Part shown: in pieces, positions 25,281 through 32,417 of the stretch
How the letters are laid out: the number at the start of each line of letters is the position of its first letter
How positions within the stretch are numbered: position 1 is the stretch's first letter
Assembly: GCA_014803435.1 (NCBI GenBank)
Contig: JACYFD010000002.1
Location: forward strand, 62,001 to 126,000
Reading direction: 5' to 3'
DNA from: Cellulosimicrobium terreum
GTDB lineage: Bacteria; Actinomycetota; Actinomycetes; Actinomycetales; Cellulomonadaceae
DNA: 64,000 nt
Position numbers and translations under genes: made by a program
The notes under the pieces: generated by a model
Database searches by the model: none
What the model was told of the DNA's origin: nothing
Seen by the model: the letters and a program-made list of their open reading frames with translations, nothing else

Positions 25281-26672
25281 ATGCGCGCTCGTGTGCGAGA
25301 CCCGGAGGGGCGGGCCCGGTGGCTGGTCCCGACGTCCGCGGTGCTGGCCGCGGCGCTCGTCGGCCTCGCAGCGCTCACGTCGGGCGCGGACGCGACCGAG
25401 GTGCCCGCTCCGGACGCGGTCGTGGTCGAGGCGCCCGCGGTCGACACGTCCGTCGCCGCAGCGCCGGTCGAGCCGGTCGAGCCGGTCGAGCCGGGGCGCG
25501 AGTGGGTGGGCGCCTGGGGGACGGCGCTCGCCCGCGGGGAGGACAGGTCGTGCGCGCCCTGCACCGTCCGCAGCACCGCGCACCTGAGCGCTGGCGGGAC
25601 GGCGGTGCGCGTCACGCTGTCGAACGTGTTCGGCGACGCCCCGCTCGTGGTCGGGCGGACGACGGTGTCGACGCCGGCCGGGTCGGGCGCGGCGGGCGCG
25701 CTCCCCGGGTCGGTGCACGTCGTGACGTTCGACGGCGGGGCCTCGGTGAGCGTCCCCGCGGGCGAGGTCGTGCGCAGCGACGCGGTCGTGGTCGACGTGG
25801 TGAGCGGCGCGGACCTGCAGGTCTCGACGTACCTGCCGGAGCGTGGGGCCCGCGTCGACCTCCATCAGAGGGCGCACCACACGACGTTCTGGGCACCGGA
25901 CGTCGACGCGACGTCGGCCACCGATGCGGCGCGGTTCACGGGGAGCGACGGGTCCGGGTACGTCGTCTCGGCGGTGGAGGTCGACGGGTCCGGCGCGGCA
26001 GGGACGTTCGTCGCGTTCGGCGACTCGATCACGGACGGCTCCGGCTCGACGTTCGGCGGCGACGACCGCTGGACCGACCGGCTCGCCGCCCGGTTCGGCG
26101 AGCTGCCCGCGTCGTCACGGCTCGGGGTCGTGAACGCGGGGATCGGCGGCAACCGGCTGCTCGTGGACCAGGGTGACCGGGGGGAGTCCGGCCCGACGCG
26201 GTTCGCCCGCGACGTGCTGGTCCACGACCCGGACTCGGTCCTGGTCCTGCTGGGCATCAACGACGTGCGCGTCGCGGCGGACGTCTCCCCGGACGAGGCG
26301 GGCGACGCCGCCTACGCGCAGCAGATCATCGACGCCCTGGCCGACGTCGCCGCACAGGCCCGCGCCCAGGACGTGCGCGTCGTGGGCGGCACCCTCCTGC
26401 CGTTCAAGGGCTTCCACCAGTACGGCCCGCGGACCGAGTCCGTGCGGCAGACCGTGAACGCGTGGATCCGCACCACGGACGCGTACGACGCCGTCGTCGA
26501 CCTCGACGCCGCCGTGCGCGACCCTGCCGACCCAGCACGCCTGCGTCCCGCGTACGACGCGGGCGACGGCCTGCACCCGGGGCCGGCCGGCTACCAGGCG
26601 ATGGCGGACGCGATCGACGTCGCCGCCCTGGTGGCCGACCTGCCCGGTGCTACGCCAGCACCTTCGCCTTGA
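25281..26672 (+). CDS. Secreted SGNH/GDSL hydrolase
   Basis: A 463-residue exported esterase. A hydrophobic segment near residues 15-35 (LVPTSAVLAAALVGLAALTSG) is a signal peptide or anchor. A spacer with three PVE repeats leads to a beta-rich N-terminal domain. The SGNH blocks follow: block I FVAFGDSITDGSGS (Ser), block II VVNAGIGGN (Gly), block III LLGINDV (Asn) and block V GDGLHPGPAGY (Asp, His). This order matches the GDSL lipase/acylhydrolase type that deacetylates polysaccharides or esters. GAGAAGGA precedes the ATG. It follows the GH2 gene, so a joint role in polysaccharide breakdown is likely. Its last 23 bases overlap the convergent next gene. Confidence 0.93.
   Translation: MRARVRDPEGRARWLVPTSAVLAAALVGLAALTSGADATEVPAPDAVVVEAPAVDTSVAAAPVEPVEPVEPGREWVGAWGTALARGEDRSCAPCTVRSTAHLSAGGTAVRVTLSNVFGDAPLVVGRTTVSTPAGSGAAGALPGSVHVVTFDGGASVSVPAGEVVRSDAVVVDVVSGADLQVSTYLPERGARVDLHQRAHHTTFWAPDVDATSATDAARFTGSDGSGYVVSAVEVDGSGAAGTFVAFGDSITDGSGSTFGGDDRWTDRLAARFGELPASSRLGVVNAGIGGNRLLVDQGDRGESGPTRFARDVLVHDPDSVLVLLGINDVRVAADVSPDEAGDAAYAQQIIDALADVAAQARAQDVRVVGGTLLPFKGFHQYGPRTESVRQTVNAWIRTTDAYDAVVDLDAAVRDPADPARLRPAYDAGDGLHPGPAGYQAMADAIDVAALVADLPGATPAPSP
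25463..25489 (+). repeat. Triple 9-bp repeat inside the SGNH gene
   Basis: GCCGGTCGA occurs three times in tandem and encodes part of PVEPVEPVEP in the linker after the signal peptide. Slippage would change linker length without breaking the frame. Confidence 0.7.
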
Positions 26673-27033
26673 GCTGCGCGAACTCCTGCTCGTCGATCGC
26701 GCCGGCGTCGAGCAGCGCCTTGGCGTTGCCGATCTCGGTGGCGCCGGACGTCCCGCTGCCGGCGGTCGCGCGGACGTAGTCGTCCATGATCTGCTTGCGT
26801 GCGCGGTCCTCGTCGAACCGGCGCTCGGCCATCCCCCGACCGCGGGCGATGAGGTAGACCAGCGAGCTGAGGTACGGGACGAAGATCAGGGCGACGACCC
26901 ACAGCGCCTTCCACCACCCGCTGAGGTCCTTGTCGCGGAAGAGGTCCGCGATGATCTGGAAGAGGATGATGAGGTAGGCGATGAAGAAGAACCACCAGAC
27001 CATCAGCCAGAACCAGTCCCAGAAGCCGTCCAT
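26650..27033 (-). CDS. PLDc_N-type membrane protein with SHOCT domain
   Basis: A 127-residue protein. Two helices (FWLMVWWFFFIAYLIILFQI and ALWVVALIFVPYLSSLVYLI) flank FRDKDLSGWWK, the layout of the phospholipase-D-nuclease N-terminal domain (PLDc_N), followed by a charged linker and the SHOCT pair AKALLDAGAIDEQEFAQLKAKVLA-type end. No catalytic phospholipase domain is present. GGGAGG precedes the ATG at 27033. The 3' end overlaps the SGNH gene by 23 bases. Confidence 0.87.
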   Translation of the reverse strand: MDGFWDWFWLMVWWFFFIAYLIILFQIIADLFRDKDLSGWWKALWVVALIFVPYLSSLVYLIARGRGMAERRFDEDRARKQIMDDYVRATAGSGTSGATEIGNAKALLDAGAIDEQEFAQLKAKVLA

Positions 27034-27106
27034 GAGGCACCTCCCGTCTCGGGGTCACCGGAGCCGGTGACCGCCTCCACCGTGATGCAGGGAGCGGCTC
27101 GCATCC

Positions 27107-27952
27107 TCACCCGTCGGGGGTGGTCGGGGGATCGCGGCGGATCTGCAGGACCCGCGCGACGCCGGGCGCGTCCGGGTCGTCGGTGATCTCCCGACCGTCG
27201 AGCCAGCACCCCACGACGTGCGCGAGCTCGTCGGGGTGGCTGAAGTTCATCGCGTGCGCGGCGCCCTCGATGAGCGCGACGGTGAGGTGCTCGGGCGCGA
27301 GCCGACCGACCTCGCGCACGCGGGCGGGCGGGGGCATGAGGGGGTCGCGTGAACCGATCACCGCGAGCGTCGGGACCGGTGTGCGCAGGATCCGCTCGAG
27401 CGACGGGAACCGCGCGAGCTCGCTGAAGAGGTGGAGCGTCGAGACGGGGCCGAAGCGCAGGTAGTCGGGAACGGCGACCCGTGCCATGCCGGGGCTCTCA
27501 CGGGTCGCGTCCCGGGCGAGCTGCCCGATCGCGCGCACGAACGGCTGGTTGTGGACGCCCCCGGCGGGCGAGGCGAGGACGATGCCGGCGACGCGGTCGG
27601 GGGCGCGGTGGGCGACCTCCAGGCTCACCGGGCCACCCATGGAGTTGCCGAGCAGGACGACACGGTCGAGCTCCAGGGCGTCGAGCACCCCGAGGAGCGC
27701 CTCCGCGAGGCTCGGGATGCCGAGCGCCGGCCCCCAGCCCTCGGTGCGTCCGTACCCCGGCAGGTCGGGGACGTACGTCGTCGCACGGTGCGCGAGGCGG
27801 GCCGCCGTCGGCAGCAGGTAGGTGCCGGAGACCGCGAAGCCGTGCACGTGCACGATCGGCACGCTCCCGGGGACCTCGGGGCCCGCTCGGACGAACACCG
27901 TGTGGCCCTCGACGTCGACCTCGCGCTCGTCCCAGACGATGTCGCCCTCCAT
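27107..27952 (-). CDS. Alpha/beta hydrolase
   Basis: A 281-residue alpha/beta hydrolase. The oxyanion segment is VHVHGFAVSG, the nucleophile elbow GNSMGG in VVLLGNSMGGPVSLE, the acid AVIGSRDPLMPP and the His GAAHAMNFSHPDEL. It resembles esterases or C-C hydrolases of the MhpC type; substrate unknown. There is no ribosome binding site before the ATG at 27952 and only a weak NANNNT hexamer six bases ahead, so the start may lie elsewhere. It diverges from the P-type ATPase gene. Confidence 0.9.
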   Translation of the reverse strand: MEGDIVWDEREVDVEGHTVFVRAGPEVPGSVPIVHVHGFAVSGTYLLPTAARLAHRATTYVPDLPGYGRTEGWGPALGIPSLAEALLGVLDALELDRVVLLGNSMGGPVSLEVAHRAPDRVAGIVLASPAGGVHNQPFVRAIGQLARDATRESPGMARVAVPDYLRFGPVSTLHLFSELARFPSLERILRTPVPTLAVIGSRDPLMPPPARVREVGRLAPEHLTVALIEGAAHAMNFSHPDELAHVVGCWLDGREITDDPDAPGVARVLQIRRDPPTTPDG

Positions 27953-28077
27953 GAGGTGATGCTCGCAGAGCGCGCGACGGTCGGCACCCCGACCGGTGGC
28001 GCCGTCACCCGCGACGGGTGAGCCGCGGCGGTGCGGCACCTGTGACGGTGGAGCGGAGCGCCGGAGAGGAGCCCACG

Positions 28078-30816
28078 ATGACGGCTGCGCAGATCCCCCG
28101 ACAGCAGGTCCCGGGCGAGGTGGGACCGTGGCACACCGCCTCCGCCGACGCCGTGTGCGCCGAGCTGGGCGTCGACCCGGCCGTCGGCCTCACGTCGGCC
28201 GAGGTGGCGGAGCGGCGTGCGCGCTACGGCCCGAACGCCCTCGCCGAGGAGCGCAAGGAAAGGCCCTGGCAGGCGTTCCTGCGCCAGTACCGCGACCTCA
28301 TGCAGCTGGTCCTCGTCGGCGCGGCCGTCGTGAGCATGATCGCGCTCGGCGACTTCACGACCGGTGTGGTCGTGCTCGCCCTCACCGTCCTCAACGCCCT
28401 CATGGGTCTGCACCAGGAGGGCAAGGCGGCCGAGAGCGTGGCGGCGCTGCGCGAGATGCTCGTCATGAACGCCACGGTGCGCCGCGACGGGCGTCAGGAG
28501 CTGGTGCCCGCGGAGGACCTCGTGCCGGGCGACGTCGTCGGGTTCGAGGCGGGGAGCAAGATCCCCGCCGACGGCCGGCTCCTCGTCGCGGCGTCCCTCG
28601 AGATCGAGGAGGCGGGTCTGACGGGCGAGAGCACGCCCGTCCTGAAGGGCCTCGACGCCGTCGCGGCGGACGAGGCGCCGCTCGGCGACCGCACCGACAT
28701 GGCGTACATGAACTCGCAGGTCACGCGCGGTCGCGGCGAGATGGTCGTGACCGCCACGGGCATGACGACCGAGGTCGGGCGCATCTCGGGCATGCTCAGC
28801 GGCGTCGAGCAGGACAAGTCCCCGCTGACGCGCCAGCTCGACCGGATCACGGTCATCATCACGGTGATGGCCGCGATCGCCCTGGTGGTGGTCGTCGTGC
28901 TCGGCCTCGCACGCGGCGAGGACTTCGACAGCCTCTTCGTCGTCGGCATCAGCCTCGCGATCGCGGCCATCCCCACCGGCCTGCCGGCCGTCGTCACGAT
29001 GCTCCTCTCGCTCGGTACGCGCCAGCTCGCCGACAAGGGCGCGATCGTCAAGCGCCTCAAGTCCGTCGAGACCCTCGGGTCGACGTCGGCGATCTGCTCC
29101 GACAAGACGGGCACCCTCACCCTCAACCAGATGACCGCGCGCAGGCTCGTGCTCGCCGGCCGCCGGTTCTCCGTCGACGGCGAGGGCTACTCGACCACGG
29201 GTCGCATCCTCGCGGCCGCCGGTTCGACCGACGTCGCGCTCGAGCCCGTGGCCCTGCCGATGGCGCTCGCGAGCGACGCCGTCGTGCGCGACGGCGAGCT
29301 CCTCGGCGACCCGACGGAGGGCGCGCTCGTCGTGCTCGCCGCCAAGGCAGGTCTGGACGTGGAGGAGACGCGGCGCGAGCACCCGCGCGTCGCGGAGGTC
29401 CCGTTCGACGCCGAGTACAAGCTCATGGCGACGTTCCACGAGATCGACGGCGCGATCCGCTGCTACGTCAAGGGCGCGCCGGACGTCCTCCTCGCGCGGT
29501 CGACGCGGTTCCTCACCGCGGACGGCGGGACCGGGCCGATCGACGACGAGGGCCGGGCGCGCGTCGTCGGCGAGAACGACACGCTCGCGGGGGAGGGCAT
29601 GCGCGTGCTCGCGGTCGCGCAGCGCGACCTCACCCGCGCGGATCTCGAGGGTGACCTGCTCGGGCTCGTCCAGGACCTCGAGCTGCTCGCGCTCGTCGGG
29701 ATCGTCGACCCACCGCGGCGCGAGGCGCGGGACGCGATCGCCGAGTGCAAGGACGCGGGGATCCGCGTGCGCATGATCACCGGCGACCACGTGACGACGG
29801 CGTCCGCGATCGCCGGGCAGCTCGGCATCGAGGGGCGGTCGCTCACCGGGGCCGAGTTCGCGGCGATGTCCGACGAGCAGCTCGAGGCGGAGGTCGCCGG
29901 CATCGGCGTCGTGGCACGGGTGGCGCCGGAGGACAAGGTGCGGCTCGTCGACGTGCTCAAGCGTCAGGGGGAGGTCGTCGCGATGACGGGAGACGGCGTC
30001 AACGACGCCCCCGCGCTCGCGCGGGCGGACATCGGCGTCGCGATGGGGATCACCGGCACCGAGGTCACCAAGGACGCCGCCGAGATGATCCTCACCGACG
30101 ACAACTTCGCGACGATCGTCGCCGCGGTCGAGGGCGGGCGCGGGCTCTACGACAACCTCATGAAGTACATCCGGTTCCAGATGGTGGTGCTCATCGGCTT
30201 CATCCTCACGTTCGTGGGCGCCGGCATCTTCACGATCGCCGGCGGCACGCCGCTCACCCCGTTGCAGATCCTCTGGATCAACTTCGCGATCGACGTGCTG
30301 CTCGCGATCGGGCTCGGGTTCGACGCCGCCACGCCCGGCCTCATGCGACGCCGGCCACGCCCGCCCTCCGAGCCCGTCATCGGCCGTGCGCTCGGCGCCC
30401 GGCTCGCCGTGGGCGGTGTGTTCATCGCCGTCGGGACGCTCGTCGCGGTCGCGTGGGGAGAGAGCCGCTACGACCTGCCGGTCGCGACGACGATGGGCCT
30501 GACGGCCATGTCCATCCTGCACGTCGTCGCCGCGCTCGAGTGGCGCGACCCGCGCGCCAGCATCCTGTCGTTCGACACGCTCGCCAACGGTCGGTTCGTC
30601 GTGCTCCTGCTCTCCTGCCTGGGCCTGACGTTCCTCGTCACGACCCTCGACGGGCTGGAACGGATCTTCGGCACGGTGCCCCTCGACGGTGCGCAGTGGG
30701 GGGTGTGTGCGCTCGTGGCGCTCGCTTTCCTCCTCCTCGTCGAGCTGGGCAAGCTCGTCCTGCGTCACGTCGGTCCGCGCCCGTCCGCGCCCGCCCGGGT
30801 GTCTGAGCAGGTCTGA
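28078..30816 (+). CDS. Cation-translocating P-type ATPase (P2-like)
   Basis: A 912-residue pump. The N-terminal Cation_ATPase_N segment precedes actuator motif LTGESTPVL (Thr182-Ser185), phosphorylation Asp342 in CSDKTGTLT and the hinge TGDGVNDAPAL (from Thr637), with about ten membrane helices. The overall order is that of Ca2+/Mn2+-type ATPases. In helix four the usual PEGLP is PTGLP (Thr300), so one classic cation-ligand Glu is missing, while WINFAID in helix six keeps Asn and Asp but has Ile where Ca2+ pumps have Thr. The ion transported is therefore uncertain. GGAGAGGAG precedes the ATG. The MFS gene starts four bases after its stop. Confidence 0.94.
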   Translation: MTAAQIPRQQVPGEVGPWHTASADAVCAELGVDPAVGLTSAEVAERRARYGPNALAEERKERPWQAFLRQYRDLMQLVLVGAAVVSMIALGDFTTGVVVLALTVLNALMGLHQEGKAAESVAALREMLVMNATVRRDGRQELVPAEDLVPGDVVGFEAGSKIPADGRLLVAASLEIEEAGLTGESTPVLKGLDAVAADEAPLGDRTDMAYMNSQVTRGRGEMVVTATGMTTEVGRISGMLSGVEQDKSPLTRQLDRITVIITVMAAIALVVVVVLGLARGEDFDSLFVVGISLAIAAIPTGLPAVVTMLLSLGTRQLADKGAIVKRLKSVETLGSTSAICSDKTGTLTLNQMTARRLVLAGRRFSVDGEGYSTTGRILAAAGSTDVALEPVALPMALASDAVVRDGELLGDPTEGALVVLAAKAGLDVEETRREHPRVAEVPFDAEYKLMATFHEIDGAIRCYVKGAPDVLLARSTRFLTADGGTGPIDDEGRARVVGENDTLAGEGMRVLAVAQRDLTRADLEGDLLGLVQDLELLALVGIVDPPRREARDAIAECKDAGIRVRMITGDHVTTASAIAGQLGIEGRSLTGAEFAAMSDEQLEAEVAGIGVVARVAPEDKVRLVDVLKRQGEVVAMTGDGVNDAPALARADIGVAMGITGTEVTKDAAEMILTDDNFATIVAAVEGGRGLYDNLMKYIRFQMVVLIGFILTFVGAGIFTIAGGTPLTPLQILWINFAIDVLLAIGLGFDAATPGLMRRRPRPPSEPVIGRALGARLAVGGVFIAVGTLVAVAWGESRYDLPVATTMGLTAMSILHVVAALEWRDPRASILSFDTLANGRFVVLLLSCLGLTFLVTTLDGLERIFGTVPLDGAQWGVCALVALAFLLLVELGKLVLRHVGPRPSAPARVSEQV

Positions 30817-30820
30817 GGCC

Positions 30821-32413
30821 GTGACCGGCGAGCAGGCGGGTACGGGAGCGGCGGCCGGGACGGTCGACCGACGCCTCGCGGTGCTCCTCGCGATGGCGAT
30901 GTTCGTCCTCGTCGTCGACACGTCCTTCATGAACGTGTCGATCTCGGCGGTCGTGCACGACCTGGGGACGACCGTGAGCGGCGTCCAGACGGCCATCGCG
31001 CTCGAGGCGCTGGTGTCCGCGGCGTTCATCCTCATCGGCAGCAAGGTCGGCGACCTCGTGGGGCGACGCCGCGCGTACGTGCTGGGGTTGCTCGGCTACG
31101 GTCTCGGGGCGGTCGCGATGATGCTCGCGCAGAGCCTCCTCGCCGTCGTCGTCTTCTGGTCCGTGGTCGGCGGGCTCGGCGCCGCGCTCCTCCTGCCGTC
31201 CATGCAGGCGCTCGTGCACGGCAGCTTCGAGGGCACGGCACGGACGAAGGTCTACGCGCTCGTCGGGGCGTCCGCGTCCGTGGCGGCGGCCGTCGGGCCC
31301 CTCCTCGGCGGCTTCATCACCACGTACCTGTCGTGGCGCGTCGCGTTCGGGCTCGAGGCGGTGGTGATCGTCGTCGTGCTGTCGGGCATCCGCCTCGTCC
31401 ACGACGTGCCGTTCACGGGCGACCGGAGGGTGGACGTCGTCGGGGCCTTCCTCTCGGTGCTGGGCATGGGTGGCGTCGTGCTGGGCGTCCTCGTGTGGCA
31501 GGAGGGCGGCGAGGCGGTGGGCCTGCTCGTCGCGGTCGGCGTCGTCGGGCTCGTCGGTCTGGCCCTCTGGGTGCTGCGTCGCGAGCGTCGGGGCGGGGCC
31601 CCGCTCGTCGACCCGGTGCTGTTCCGCTCGCCACCGTTCCGCCTGGGCGTGTCGCAGCAGACGCTCCAGCAGGTCGCCCTCGGTGGCGCGATGATCGCGC
31701 TGCCCGTGTTCCTGCAGATGGCTCTCGGGTACGACGCGATGCTCGCCGGCCTCTCGCTCGCGCCCCTGTCGCTCAGCATGTTCGCCGCGGCGATCGTGGC
31801 GGGCCGTCGGGCCGGACGACGTCGCCCGGCCACGATCGTCCTGGCCGGCTTCGTCCTCCTCGTGGTCGGGGTCGCCGCGCTCCTGCCGGTCGTCCCGCGG
31901 GCGACGTCCGGGTGGTATCTCGCGGTCCCGCTCGTCGTCGCGGGCTGCGGTCTCGGGCTCCTCGTCTCCCAGCTCAACGCCTTCACGCTCTCCCCGATCC
32001 CGGAGGAGCGCGTGGGGGAGGCCGCGGGCGTCAACTCGGCGGCGGGGTCGTTCGGGCTGTCCCTCGGGCTCGCGCTCGCAGGCGCCGTGATGCTCGCGTC
32101 GCTCGCGACCGGCTTCACGGCCCAGGCCCAGGCCAGCGACGTCCTGCCACCCGACGACAAGGCACAGGTGAGCCAGGTCCTCGAGCACGACGCCGAGGTG
32201 ATGAGCGACGCGCAGCTCGTCGGGCTGCTCGCCGACGAGCCCGCACCCGTGCGCGAGGAGATCCTGCGGATCAACGACGACGTACGGGCGCGGGCGCTCC
32301 AGGCGGCCCTGCTCGTGCCTCTGGTCGCCGGCCTGCTGGGTGTCGCTCAGGCCCTCCGGATGCGGCGGCTGCCGGACCCTGCGCCGGGCACGGCGTCCGA
32401 GACGCTCGGCTGA
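30821..32413 (+). CDS. MFS transporter, DHA2-like drug/metabolite exporter
   Basis: A 530-residue major facilitator with about 13-14 helices. The first helix holds FVLVVDTSFMNVSISAVVHD, the MFS loop motif is GSKVGDLVGRRRAYVLG, and GPLLGGFITTYLSWR is the antiporter motif C. The C-terminal 60 residues carry an acidic segment between the last two helices. Such pumps export drugs or metabolites with protons. The GTG start is four bases after the ATPase stop, so the genes are an operon. Its stop is four bases from the convergent regulator stop. Confidence 0.92.
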   Translation: MTGEQAGTGAAAGTVDRRLAVLLAMAMFVLVVDTSFMNVSISAVVHDLGTTVSGVQTAIALEALVSAAFILIGSKVGDLVGRRRAYVLGLLGYGLGAVAMMLAQSLLAVVVFWSVVGGLGAALLLPSMQALVHGSFEGTARTKVYALVGASASVAAAVGPLLGGFITTYLSWRVAFGLEAVVIVVVLSGIRLVHDVPFTGDRRVDVVGAFLSVLGMGGVVLGVLVWQEGGEAVGLLVAVGVVGLVGLALWVLRRERRGGAPLVDPVLFRSPPFRLGVSQQTLQQVALGGAMIALPVFLQMALGYDAMLAGLSLAPLSLSMFAAAIVAGRRAGRRRPATIVLAGFVLLVVGVAALLPVVPRATSGWYLAVPLVVAGCGLGLLVSQLNAFTLSPIPEERVGEAAGVNSAAGSFGLSLGLALAGAVMLASLATGFTAQAQASDVLPPDDKAQVSQVLEHDAEVMSDAQLVGLLADEPAPVREEILRINDDVRARALQAALLVPLVAGLLGVAQALRMRRLPDPAPGTASETLG

Positions 32414-32417
32414 CGCG

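Noticed and set aside
21500-25615. 1371-codon minus-strand frame opposite the GH2 gene
   Set aside because: Shadow frame of a long GC-rich gene; no recognisable motif and it crosses two real genes and a terminator.
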